In this document: positions 53,259 through 62,084 of the stretch, in pieces | How the letters are laid out: every line of letters begins with the position of its first letter | Position numbering within the stretch: position 1 is the first letter of the stretch | Assembly (NCBI GenBank): GCA_964468205.1 | Contig: CAYXVG010000009.1 | Coordinates: 62,001-126,000, forward strand | Length of the DNA stretch: 64,000 nucleotides | DNA from: CAWELS01 sp964468205 | GTDB lineage: Bacteria > Acidobacteriota > Terriglobia > Bryobacterales > Bryobacteraceae | Direction: 5' to 3' | Translations under genes and position numbers: made by a program | Notes under the pieces: model-generated | Databases searched by the model: none | What the model was told of the DNA's origin: nothing | What the model saw: only the letters and a program-made list of their open reading frames with translations

Positions 53259-54593
53259 CTAAGTCAGCACCAACTTCTGCGTCTCGTCAAACTTCAAGTC
53301 CGCGGGATCGCTCCGGTCGACGAGCAGGCTCTCCACTCCATCAACACGCAGGCGGATCCAGTACTCGCCCGAAGCCACGGCCGCCGCGACGAATTCGAGG
53401 GAGTTCGTTTGGGTTGGATGCGGACTGGCCGGAACTTCCTTCGAACCCAACACAAGCGCGACGCGCTGCTCGGGCCGCACCTCCGGCGTGCAGTTCACAT
53501 TGATGGTTGCGTCGCCCAACTGCGTCCCGGCATCCACGTTCGTCCGGGCTATCTCCACCCCAAGCCCTCCGGTGATTTCGGGCGCCACGCCCAGTACTGT
53601 CTCATTTGACGACCGCCGCTCGTCCGGCTTTCCGTTTGGCGTCACCAGCACTGCCAGCGAGAAAAGCCCGGCCACGAGATTCGCAGGGGTACTCGGGACG
53701 CTGAAACTTACCTGGGTTTCACTTCTGCTACTCGCCGGAACGACGATCTCCACAGGTTGGGAAAGGCGCGGATTGGTGAGCCGTACCACAACTTCAACGT
53801 CGTTTGGATTAGCCGTCTCTCCGGCCAGGTGATGTCCTTCGAGTTTCACGGCGTCGCCCAGCTTCGCGCGCGGCTGGTTGTTCGAAATTATGGTCTTTTC
53901 GACCGTTGGGAACGGCGGGACAAGATCGCCAACCGCCGAGGGACCTCGATCGTCTTCGCCCCGTTTGAGCACCGGCAGCGGCGCCCGCCCGCTCTTGTCA
54001 GCCTCAATTAGCACCACCGAAACGTGGTAGACCGCGGTCGGCCGATACTTGGCCTGCATGGCCGACCATAGGCGCGACATCTCCTCGGAGTTGAGGTAGT
54101 GCGGGCTGATCGTGATCTGCTCGAGATTCTCCGAGAGATCCGAGGTCGACAGCATCGAGAGGTTGGGCGGAAGAGTGACCTCCGGCGGCAACGCGGGAGT
54201 AAGCGTTGCCCGGATCATGTCACGGGTCAGCACCGGCCGCTCGTGCAGCAATTGCATGGCATATCCGAGGAGCGTCTCGGCGTGGAACTCCTCCTGCCCA
54301 TACGCCGTGATCAAATAGCGCAAATCCAGAGCAAGAGGCGGGTTCGTCAAGCGGTCGCCGGCGGATCCGCGAGACGGCAGCCCGGCATTCCGCCAACCCG
54401 AATTGGGTGTCACTTGATACAGAAAGATGTTGAGTTGGGTTTTCTCCTCGGCGTTGCTCGTCGGAATCCGGTCGGGCGGCAACGCTGTCACGGTTACGTT
54501 GCCCATGGAGGATAAGTCATGATCCGCCATTCCGTTGTTGAGCAGATCCTTCAAGACGGCCGTCACTGCGGCGATTGCGAATGGCCCTGGCAT
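53259..54593 (-). CDS. DUF4255 (Pvc16-type) tail terminator/cap protein
   Basis: The 444-residue protein starts MPGPFAIAAVTAVLKDLL and has NIFLYQVTPNSGWRNAGLP and LALDLRYLITAYG, the conserved DUF4255 core (about residues 1-185), which caps the distal end of the tube in eCIS. The C-terminal half (220-440) carries extra immunoglobulin-like beta modules (IISNNQPRAKLGDAVKLEGHH, VEIVVPASSRSETQVSFSVP) which are longer than in Pvc16 itself. One base separates it from the stop of the upstream gene. Confidence 0.88.
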   Translation of the reverse strand: MPGPFAIAAVTAVLKDLLNNGMADHDLSSMGNVTVTALPPDRIPTSNAEEKTQLNIFLYQVTPNSGWRNAGLPSRGSAGDRLTNPPLALDLRYLITAYGQEEFHAETLLGYAMQLLHERPVLTRDMIRATLTPALPPEVTLPPNLSMLSTSDLSENLEQITISPHYLNSEEMSRLWSAMQAKYRPTAVYHVSVVLIEADKSGRAPLPVLKRGEDDRGPSAVGDLVPPFPTVEKTIISNNQPRAKLGDAVKLEGHHLAGETANPNDVEVVVRLTNPRLSQPVEIVVPASSRSETQVSFSVPSTPANLVAGLFSLAVLVTPNGKPDERRSSNETVLGVAPEITGGLGVEIARTNVDAGTQLGDATINVNCTPEVRPEQRVALVLGSKEVPASPHPTQTNSLEFVAAAVASGEYWIRLRVDGVESLLVDRSDPADLKFDETQKLVLT

Positions 54594-54594
54594 C

Positions 54595-55524
54595 TCATCC
54601 TCCTTCCCGCTGCCGGAGATAGTCGTTGAGGCTCAACCGCGGCTTGGCCGGCCCTTGCGGCCGGACGGTTCTGGCCGGGGTGGACGCGCGGACCTCAATG
54701 CGTCCGATGCTCACTTGAACCGTGTGCTCCGGCGCGGTCTCTGCCGGAACTGGCGTGACGTTTACCGGCGGCCGCGCCGCCCGCCGTCCGCTGACCGTGA
54801 TCTTCGGAATCAGATACTGTTCGCGCGCGGCCGGCGGGCTGGTCTCCCGGGCTCCCTCTTCCTTCTCCATACGAGGCTTCACGGGAATTGCCGGGCTCCC
54901 GTTGCTGCCCTCGCGCTCCAACGCGGTCACCCGCCGCTCGATCCTATCCAGCATTTCCTGCTTCCCGGAGTCGGCATCTTCTTCGACAGGAACTCGCGCC
55001 GGCTCTTCCGTCGCATCGTGCGCTGGCCGCTGGCGAGGCAGCCTTTCCGCTTCCCCTTCCGCCGGAAGCTGGACGATTCGATCCACGCGCAATTCCCTCA
55101 CCAGGGTCTCTTTCACCTCGCGCTCTACGGCGTGTGGTGACGCCTCCCCGGGGCCCGTCTGCTCTACTCTACGCGCAGGTTCTTCCTGCTGCCGCCCGTC
55201 TTGTGGCGCGGGCCGGCCATATGTCTCGGGCCGCTCCTCGTCAGCCTGTTCGCGGCGCGCCTCGATTGTGCCCGGCTCGTGTGCTGGCGCAGTCCGTTCC
55301 GATTCCGTCCGGCTGCGTCGCGGCGCTTCCGCTGAGGCGGATTTCTCAGTCGCGGGCGGCCCCTCGGCCTTGGCGGGAATCTCGTTCCCCAGATCCGCCC
55401 GATCCTGTTCAAAGACGTTGGCCGCCGCCACCGGCTCAAATCGCGAAGCTCTGCGAGGAACAAGCACGGGCGCCTGCTCCAGCGCCCGCGCGACAAGATC
55501 GTCGAAATAGCTCGATCCGCTCAT
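54595..55524 (-). CDS. disordered eCIS-associated linker protein
   Basis: The 309-residue protein starts MSGSSYFDDLVARALEQ. Residues 30-220 are mainly Glu, Arg, Pro, Ala and Gln, without predicted fold; a short ordered element follows at the end, VQVSIGRIEVRA...KPRLSLNDYLRQR. The short ordered ends with a long charged middle suggest a tether. It is translationally coupled to the gp26-like gene. Function unknown. Confidence 0.72.
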   Translation of the reverse strand: MSGSSYFDDLVARALEQAPVLVPRRASRFEPVAAANVFEQDRADLGNEIPAKAEGPPATEKSASAEAPRRSRTESERTAPAHEPGTIEARREQADEERPETYGRPAPQDGRQQEEPARRVEQTGPGEASPHAVEREVKETLVRELRVDRIVQLPAEGEAERLPRQRPAHDATEEPARVPVEEDADSGKQEMLDRIERRVTALEREGSNGSPAIPVKPRMEKEEGARETSPPAAREQYLIPKITVSGRRAARPPVNVTPVPAETAPEHTVQVSIGRIEVRASTPARTVRPQGPAKPRLSLNDYLRQREGG

Positions 55525-56264
55525 GAATCTCCTAGCAGCTCCAGATAGCATTGCCGCCGGAATTCACTGAGGTTCAGGATCTCAGCCTCGCTCCAGCCAT
55601 ACGCCCGGGCAAGCGCATGCGTCTCACGCAAAGCCCGCCGGGCGCGCGTCTCGACCTCGTCCCAAAGATACGTGGCGGCGTCGAATTGGACCTCCCACGC
55701 GTAGTCGCATCCGGGGCAACGCAAGGCGACCTTCAAATCCCCAACCGGGTCAGCCTCCGCCAGGCTCTCTTCAATTGCGGCGACAACCCGCTCCGGGAGC
55801 TCGCCGTTCACCGTGGCCTTCTCCTCCCCTTTGCGAATCGCTACCGTGCATTTACGCGCTAACACCGCCCGAGCCCCCTCGCGAGAGCCCGCCCGGCTGG
55901 CTTCCATGACATCGGCGGTGGTTGGGAACCGCACTGTGAGCTCTAACTCGCCAGCCGCCACCTCAACAACCGGTGTCTCGAGCGGTACTCTCGTCCACCG
56001 CGAAACCTCTTCTGCGGCGAAAGCGGCTTCCAGAAGCTCACCGCACCGCGGACAGGTGGCGGAAGCCTCGAAGGCCCCTCCGCACAGTTCCTCCCGCAGC
56101 CGTAGAAGCCGGCGGTCCCGTTCTCCGACTGGGATCGTAGCCAGTTGCTCGATCGTTTGATCAGGCTGCGCCAGTTGCAGAAGCGTCAACGCCCGGACTG
56201 GCGCAGGCGCTTGCCGGCCGCGCTCCCAGGCCTCCACAAGCCGCCACCCAGGAATAGCTGCCAT
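55521..56264 (-). CDS. T4 gp26-like baseplate hub assembly chaperone with zinc ribbon
   Basis: The 247-residue protein contains two CxxC pairs, CPRC (Cys71, Cys74) and CPGC (Cys183, Cys186), likely one zinc site, and the block LELTVRFPTTADVMEAS found in the T4_baseplate family. The final part, SEAEILNLSEFRRQCYLELL, is typical for these phage-type proteins. It probably helps hub assembly. It lies 35 bases from the tube gene and is coupled to the next. Confidence 0.78.
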   Translation of the reverse strand: MAAIPGWRLVEAWERGRQAPAPVRALTLLQLAQPDQTIEQLATIPVGERDRRLLRLREELCGGAFEASATCPRCGELLEAAFAAEEVSRWTRVPLETPVVEVAAGELELTVRFPTTADVMEASRAGSREGARAVLARKCTVAIRKGEEKATVNGELPERVVAAIEESLAEADPVGDLKVALRCPGCDYAWEVQFDAATYLWDEVETRARRALRETHALARAYGWSEAEILNLSEFRRQCYLELLGDS

Positions 56265-56299
56265 GGCCGCTCCTCCTCCTGTAGGATCAGTGGTAAGGA

Positions 56300-56821
56300 T
56301 TATGGCTCCGTGAAGGTCGGCTCGCTAGGCTCGGCGACCTCGTAATCGCGCTCCCACCCCTCGTTCTCCAGTTTGATGTGCTGGATAGCTACTGCATTCG
56401 CATTTGCGTCAAGGTCGGGCAGTGATTGGAACTCAGAGACCCAACAGCGAAACACCTTGTAGGCGATTGCCAATTGTCCGGCCTCGTTGTACACCTCGAT
56501 GATTACGTCCTTGCGGAAATCCTTGAGCGAGACTTCCGCGCCCAGTCCCGCACCGAAGTTCCAAACCTTGTTGGCCCACTGCTCGAAGTCCACGTCGTGG
56601 GTTACGCCACGCTCGAGCGTAATCGCCTCGTATTCCGTTCTTCCCGGCGATTTCCGGCTCGAGCTGGGATCCCCGCCGTCGCGGTGTTTCACCACTTCGG
56701 TAGTGCGCTTCAGAGCGCTCACTTTGCTTACGCCCGCCACGAAGCGCCCATCCCACTTCACACGAAACTTGAAATTCTTGTAGGGATCGAAGCGCTGTGC
56801 ATTTACACTAAACTGTGCCAT
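56300..56821 (-). CDS. contractile tail inner tube protein (gp19-like)
   Basis: The 173-residue protein has NFKFRVKWDGRFVAGVSKVSAL and GGDPSSSRKSPGRTEYEAITLERG, the hallmark of the T4 gp19/Afp1-type tube family, with the usual C-terminal block IQHIKLENEGWERDYEVAEP. Hexamers of this protein stack to form the tube expelled on contraction. Only one tube gene is seen, against two in Afp. It lies 20 bases downstream of the sheath gene. Confidence 0.93.
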   Translation of the reverse strand: MAQFSVNAQRFDPYKNFKFRVKWDGRFVAGVSKVSALKRTTEVVKHRDGGDPSSSRKSPGRTEYEAITLERGVTHDVDFEQWANKVWNFGAGLGAEVSLKDFRKDVIIEVYNEAGQLAIAYKVFRCWVSEFQSLPDLDANANAVAIQHIKLENEGWERDYEVAEPSEPTFTEP

Positions 56822-56841
56822 GGCTGTCTATTTCCCCTCCT

Positions 56842-58329
56842 CTAGACGGCGAGTTGGCCGGCCATCTGCTGCAGTTTGATCACGACGAATTCAGCGGGCT
56901 TCAGTGGCGCGAACCCCACCACAATGTTCACGATGCCTCGGTTGATGTCGCTTTGCGTCGTGGTCTCTTTGTCACACTTGACGAAGTAGGCTTCCTTTGG
57001 CGTGGTCCCCTGAAAAGCGCCTTGCCGGAACAGATCCTGCATGAACGTGCCAACGTTCAGCCGGATTTGCGCCCACAGCGGATCGTCATTCGGTTCGAAC
57101 ACCACCCACTTCAAGCCCCGGTACAGGCTCTCTTCGATGAAAAGAGCGGTTCGCCGGACCGGCACGTATTTCCATTCGGAACCGACATCGTCGTTCCCGC
57201 GTAGCGTTCTCGCCCCCCAGACGATGGTCCCGTAAACCGGGAACTTGCGGATGCAATTCACCGCCTGCGGATTCAGCACGCCGTTTTCGTTATCCGTGAG
57301 GGTCTCGGTAACATCGATCACGCCGCTCAGACTCGCCTCCGTTCCGGCCGGCGCTTTCCAAACACCCCGCGTCGCATCCGTGCGCGCGTAGACGCCAGCG
57401 ACAGCGCCGCAAGCAGGAAAGTTCCGAATCCGGTTCTCGAGCATCGGATCCGGCGCCTTCACCCACGGGTAGTAGAATGCGGCATTGATGGCATCGTTTC
57501 CGGTCAGATTACTGTCGGGACCGTCCTTGACTGCATCGAAGTTCTGGTCTTCGCTATCGGCGATAAGCATCGCCCGTTCACTCCGGCAGAAGTCCTGCAG
57601 CGTCTTGAGGTCCGCCACGGTCGTGTGTCCGGGGATGCAAAGAAGATTGAACAAGTCTACCTTTTCGAGCAGCTTATAGGCGGCCGGCGTGCTGTTGTTG
57701 CCCATTAACGCGGTGGTAAACGCGGCGTCGCCGGGTTGCAGCGGGTTCGTGTCATCCACTCCGCCCGTTAAAGCCTGTTCGCTGTCTGTCACCGGTTTGG
57801 AGTCGTCTGTTTCGGTGACGGAGATAATCTGGGAATCCGCATTCAGCACCGACAGTGCATAACGGGCGTCCGTGGCCATCAACGAGAGGTTGCTGAACGA
57901 CTCCAGGATGGCGCCGGAGGACGTCTCCACCACATCCAGACGAAATCGATCCGCCGCGTCCGCCCTCGGCGTTCCCTTGATCTTGTAGGCGTGCGCCCAA
58001 GTTCCCGGGCCGGTCGCTTCCACTTCCAAACCGTCGAGCACGGCCGTGGCTTTCTTCGCGTCGCTGCTTGCGAGGCGAATCACATATGTCTGCCTGCCGC
58101 CGTTAGCGAAGAAATGCTGGACTGCGTAGCCGAGATAGCTCCTCGCATCAAGCCCGCCGAAGACCCGGTCGAAATCTTCGTAGCTCAGGCAAAGGACAGC
58201 ACGGTCCGTGGGCCCTCGCGCCGCCCAACCAATAAACGCGCCAATCGAAGTCGAGACACCAGCGATGGTTCGCACGCCGGATGGTATCTCCTCGATATAA
58301 ACACCGGGATAAGTGTAGGTACCTGCCAC
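56842..58329 (-). CDS. contractile tail sheath protein
   Basis: The 495-residue protein starts AGTYTYPGVYIEEIPSGVRT (after the initiator), the invariant sheath N-terminus, and has VSTSIGAFIGWAARGPTD. The C-terminal domain contains NCIRKFPVYGTIVWGARTL, YVPVRRTALFIEESLYRG and WVVFEPNDDPLWAQI, all standard. It forms the contractile outer layer. The start is GTG at 58329 with AAGGAGGGG upstream. It is the first gene of the eCIS operon; only one sheath gene exists, against several in Afp/PVC. Confidence 0.94.
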   Translation of the reverse strand: MAGTYTYPGVYIEEIPSGVRTIAGVSTSIGAFIGWAARGPTDRAVLCLSYEDFDRVFGGLDARSYLGYAVQHFFANGGRQTYVIRLASSDAKKATAVLDGLEVEATGPGTWAHAYKIKGTPRADAADRFRLDVVETSSGAILESFSNLSLMATDARYALSVLNADSQIISVTETDDSKPVTDSEQALTGGVDDTNPLQPGDAAFTTALMGNNSTPAAYKLLEKVDLFNLLCIPGHTTVADLKTLQDFCRSERAMLIADSEDQNFDAVKDGPDSNLTGNDAINAAFYYPWVKAPDPMLENRIRNFPACGAVAGVYARTDATRGVWKAPAGTEASLSGVIDVTETLTDNENGVLNPQAVNCIRKFPVYGTIVWGARTLRGNDDVGSEWKYVPVRRTALFIEESLYRGLKWVVFEPNDDPLWAQIRLNVGTFMQDLFRQGAFQGTTPKEAYFVKCDKETTTQSDINRGIVNIVVGFAPLKPAEFVVIKLQQMAGQLAV

Positions 58330-58714
58330 TGGACTTTCCCCTCCTTACATGGCATCTGACTATTTGTTGCTCTCCATGGAGAGTTTGATTTGGAACGAGA
58401 ATACTACAGTATCGATCGCAGCGCAACAGAAAAAACTACCGATATTGAATGGAAATCTTTACGTCCGATTCATACGGCCCGGTTTCTCCGGTTCGGCGGC
58501 GGCCCCCACGCCCGGGAGCGGCCTCTGTCTCGTCTGACGGCGTTCTACCGGCCTCCCGGACACTTGGCAGACCGGGCCTGGGCGCGTTCCTCCCTCAAAG
58601 AACTGTTAAGCTAAATCGGACCTATTAGTCCTCTTAGAAAGAGATATTCTTATCTATTTAATCAAACTTGGCTGGATGCGCAATACCAAGTCCACATGAC
58701 ATTGGCGCGACACG
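58330..58714 (-). promoter_or_regulatory. AT-rich upstream region of the eCIS operon with inverted repeats
   Basis: No gene is seen in these 385 bases. They contain a 14-base palindrome CTCTCCATGGAGAG (58370-58383), ATACT-AC-AGTAT (58401-58412) and AGATA-TTCT-TATCT (58642-58655). On the minus strand a weak promoter pair TTGCGC (58683-58678) and TAAATA (58660-58655) with 17-base spacing could serve the operon. The AT content is clearly higher than in the flanks, as often in phage-type or transferred gene borders. Confidence 0.35.
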
Positions 58715-61303
58715 CTATTCGTTCCGAAGCACCTCGAGCGGCCTCCGGCCAAGGATCCGGAAAGAGACGACCCAACCGGTCGCCACCGTGAGCACAGCCG
58801 TGAGTCCCACGCCCGCAACAATCGCCATCGGGCTCAACAGCACCGGGGCGTCAAGCATCCAGGTCAGGAGGATTCCGGAAAAGCCCGTCGCAAGCAAGCT
58901 CCCCAACAGCCCTGCCACGGCCCCGAGAATCAAAAACTCGGTCGAGAAGATCAGCACCACTCGCTTCCGCGTGGCGCCAAGGGTCTTGAGTATAGCGGCT
59001 TCGCGGATGCGCCGAAAACGCGTCCCGGCAACGCTTGAAGCGAGAATGATACCTCCCGCCAGAATCGCAAATAGAGCGACAAATCGGATTACCAGCGCCA
59101 CCTGGTCCACCACCTCCTGCACGATGGCGACAACTTCCGCGGCATTGATCACCGTGACCGTCGGGTAGGCCTGGTAGACCGTACGCTGAAGCGCGCCGAC
59201 CTCGGCAGGCGGCATCCGGAGTCCACCGAAGTAGTTGGTTGGAATACCGGCCAAGGCGCCTGGCTCGAAGACAAAATCCAGACTCGGTCCGAAGCGAACT
59301 TCGTCAACCTCGTGCACGCAGGCGACCTGAGCTCCGAATGCGATACCGCCGGATTCCCAATCCACCGTGGAGCCGGGCGTCAGGTTCAACGCCTCCGCGA
59401 TGTGCTCGGCGACGCAGAACCGGGACGCGCCGCCGCCTACCGTCCACCACTCGCCGCTCAGAACCGTGAGGTTGGCAGGAGCCTCCGCCAGCGAAGTCAC
59501 GGTCCGCTCCCGGCGGTAGCGTTGCCGCCACCCTTGAAGCGGAATCTCGCTCATCGGCGTCCCGTTGATGGAGGTCATCCGGGCGCGGGCGGAGGGATAA
59601 ATCTGAACATCCTCGGAGACTCCGGGCTGCGCGCGCAGCAACTCCTCCAAACCGGCGTGTTCGCGGGCCGTGATGTTGATCAGAAAAACATTCGGCATGT
59701 CCTTCGGAGCGTTCCGCATCATCTCCGAGAGAAGCCCGTGCTGCACCAAATAGACCGTCAGCGTGAACATCACGCCGACGCCCAGTGCCACCAACAGAGC
59801 CTGAGCGTGATTGCCCGGACGATAAAGGTTCGCGATGCCGTGGCGGACAGTTGCGGGAAGACCCGCGCCGGGCCCGCGCATGAAACGGCGCAGCAGCCGC
59901 AGCAGCAGCCAGGCGCCGCCGGAGAGTGCGGCCAGCGATCCAGCCAGTCCACCCAGGAACACGAGGCTCGTCTCGATCGCGTTGCGCCAGCCCCCGCCGG
60001 CAAGCCACGCGGCGATCAAGCCGACCGCCAGCAGGATAACCGCTCCAACGGCCAGGGCCGCGCGAGCATGGACCAGCCGTTCGCGCAGAGAATGCCGCGC
60101 TTCGGCCATTTCGCGGCGGAAGATCACGGCCGGGCGCACATCTCGAATCCCGAGCAGTGGCGGAAGGGTAAACAGCAGCGTTGTCAGCAGACCGATCGCT
60201 ACGCCCTGGAAGGCGGATGCAACATCGTAAATACGCTCGGGACGGAGTTGGAAGTAGCGCTCGATGAGCAGAGGAAAGCTCGCCTGCACCGCAATGCCGA
60301 AGAGCGCGCCCAGCAGCCCGCCGGCAAGTCCCAGCATGATCGTTTGCAGAAGGTAGATGCGAATGATCTGGTGCGAGCGGCCACCCAGGCATTTCATGAT
60401 GCCGATGGTGTCCATGCGCTGCTGAAGGTGGGAGTGCATGGCCGTGGCCACGCCGAGAGCGCCGACGATCATCGCGATCAGGCTAACGAGACTCAGGTAG
60501 GTAGTGGAGCGTTCCAAACCCCGCCTGATGCGCGGATGAACCTCGCGAAAGTCCGTGACGAGTGTACCCGGAAACGCCTCGGACAGGCGCTCCCGCACCT
60601 CGGACACCGCCGGTCCGCCCTCGGGGAGCCGAAACAGAAACCGGTATGAACCGCGGCTCCCGGCTTGCATCAGTTCCGCGCGTTCGAGTGCCTCATGGGT
60701 CATCATGATGCGCGGGCCTACATTCAGGGTGCCGGTCATCCGGTCCGGTTCGAGACGGACGATTCCGGTGATCCTGAACCGGCTGCCGCCAAGACGGACG
60801 TAGTCGCCCACCTCCACTTCAAGCCGTGGGATCAGGTCGTCGGAGACGGCCACGCTATCCGGCGTCAGCCTCTCGGCCAGCCCGCCTGGCGGATCAAGCT
60901 TTACTTCGCCGTAGAAGGGATAGACCCTGGGATCGACCGCCTTGATCGAAACCAGTACCGGCGTTTCCACCTTCCCGGAGGACATCATCGAGACGGTCTC
61001 GGTGATGCGGGTCAGCGCTAGTCCCTGCCCTGCCAGATCCGCCAGCACGGCCTCCTGTTCAGGCGAGGCGTCGTCGAAGGCGCGAACCAGGAGATCTCCG
61101 GCCATCAGCGTACGCGCCTCGGCGAGCAGAGCGCCCCGAAAGGCCTCGCCGAACCCCCGCACCCCGGTCAGCACGCCGACGCCCACACCCACGGCCAGCA
61201 CAACAAAGAGGAACTTCGTGGTCGAAGAACGCGCCTCGCGGAGAGCAATCTTGAGCGCCGCCGGCCACGTGAATCGATGCTGGTTCGCGGAAGAATTAGC
61301 CAT
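58715..61303 (-). CDS. ABC transporter permease of the YbbP/FtsX-like type
   Basis: The 862-residue membrane protein has the ten-helix layout of large FtsX-like permeases with two MacB-type periplasmic domains: ALREARSSTTKFLFVVLAVGVGVG at the start and two FtsX repeats (SLIAMIVGALGVATAMHSHL; FVALFAILAGGIILASSVAG). It overlaps the ATPase gene by eight bases. The pair matches the YbbA-YbbP export system often found next to a TesA-type lysophospholipase. It probably moves lipid-linked or hydrophobic molecules; the substrate is not known. Confidence 0.88.
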   Translation of the reverse strand: MANSSANQHRFTWPAALKIALREARSSTTKFLFVVLAVGVGVGVLTGVRGFGEAFRGALLAEARTLMAGDLLVRAFDDASPEQEAVLADLAGQGLALTRITETVSMMSSGKVETPVLVSIKAVDPRVYPFYGEVKLDPPGGLAERLTPDSVAVSDDLIPRLEVEVGDYVRLGGSRFRITGIVRLEPDRMTGTLNVGPRIMMTHEALERAELMQAGSRGSYRFLFRLPEGGPAVSEVRERLSEAFPGTLVTDFREVHPRIRRGLERSTTYLSLVSLIAMIVGALGVATAMHSHLQQRMDTIGIMKCLGGRSHQIIRIYLLQTIMLGLAGGLLGALFGIAVQASFPLLIERYFQLRPERIYDVASAFQGVAIGLLTTLLFTLPPLLGIRDVRPAVIFRREMAEARHSLRERLVHARAALAVGAVILLAVGLIAAWLAGGGWRNAIETSLVFLGGLAGSLAALSGGAWLLLRLLRRFMRGPGAGLPATVRHGIANLYRPGNHAQALLVALGVGVMFTLTVYLVQHGLLSEMMRNAPKDMPNVFLINITAREHAGLEELLRAQPGVSEDVQIYPSARARMTSINGTPMSEIPLQGWRQRYRRERTVTSLAEAPANLTVLSGEWWTVGGGASRFCVAEHIAEALNLTPGSTVDWESGGIAFGAQVACVHEVDEVRFGPSLDFVFEPGALAGIPTNYFGGLRMPPAEVGALQRTVYQAYPTVTVINAAEVVAIVQEVVDQVALVIRFVALFAILAGGIILASSVAGTRFRRIREAAILKTLGATRKRVVLIFSTEFLILGAVAGLLGSLLATGFSGILLTWMLDAPVLLSPMAIVAGVGLTAVLTVATGWVVSFRILGRRPLEVLRNE

Positions 61304-61994
61304 TGGCGTTATCGTCCGACGCAATGAGGCCGTCGTGCAGTGTTATGCGGCGGCTTGCGTACCCGGCCAGCTCGCGGTCATGGGTCACGAGGATCAACGT
61401 GGTCTCTTCGCGCCGGTTCAATTCGATAAGCAGCTCGAGAATGTGCTTCCCGTTCGCGGCGTCGAGGTTCCCGGTCGGTTCATCGGCCATCAGTACACTG
61501 GGGCGTCCTATGAACGCGCGTGCAAGGGCCACCCGCTGCTGCTCGCCGCCGGAAAGCTGAACGGGGTAGTGATCCATCCGGGTTGCCAGACCGACTTGTT
61601 CCAGCAGTTCCCGGGCGCGCTCGCGCCCGTGCGTTCCATTACCGGTGAGCTCGAGCGGAAGGAGCACGTTCTCCTCGGCCGTCAGCGTCGGGATAAGTTG
61701 ATAGGCCTGAAAGACGAAACCCACTCTGCGCCCGCGCACCAATGCAAGTTCGTCCTCGGGAAGCCCGGTGATATCGACGCCGTCGAGAATAATGGAGCCC
61801 GTCGTGGGCGCGTCGAGACCGGCGAGCAGCCCTAACAAAGTGCTCTTCCCGGAGCCGGACGGTCCCATAATGGCGACGAACTGTCCGCGCGGGATCACGA
61901 AATCGATGCCCTTCAGGATCTCAACCCGGTGGGCGCCACTGTCAATCGTCTTCGTCAGGCGGGTTACTTGAATCGCAGCCGGCTGGTCGGTCAT
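61296..61994 (-). CDS. ABC transporter ATP-binding protein (YbbA/LolD-like)
   Basis: The 232-residue ATPase has Walker A IMGPSGSGKST, Q-loop FVFQAYQLIPTL, signature LSGGEQQRVALARA, Walker B VLMADEPTGNLD and the switch His in LVTHDREL. The MacB/LolD subfamily is indicated by the short length and partner. The ATG at 61994 was chosen; a longer frame to 62072 overlaps the intergenic promoter space of the divergent esterase gene and was rejected. Confidence 0.93.
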   Translation of the reverse strand: MTDQPAAIQVTRLTKTIDSGAHRVEILKGIDFVIPRGQFVAIMGPSGSGKSTLLGLLAGLDAPTTGSIILDGVDITGLPEDELALVRGRRVGFVFQAYQLIPTLTAEENVLLPLELTGNGTHGRERARELLEQVGLATRMDHYPVQLSGGEQQRVALARAFIGRPSVLMADEPTGNLDAANGKHILELLIELNRREETTLILVTHDRELAGYASRRITLHDGLIASDDNANG

Positions 61995-62084
61995 AGGCGG
62001 TTCTATTTCAAGTATGGCATCCGCCCGCCGGCGCCCGGTTCCGGAGCCGCGGCCGGCCTGGCGAGTATGCAATCTTGAGAACTA

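Noticed and set aside
30028..58329. Prophage
   Set aside because: There are tail-type genes only; no capsid, portal, terminase, lysis or integrase gene and no attachment-site repeats could be found.
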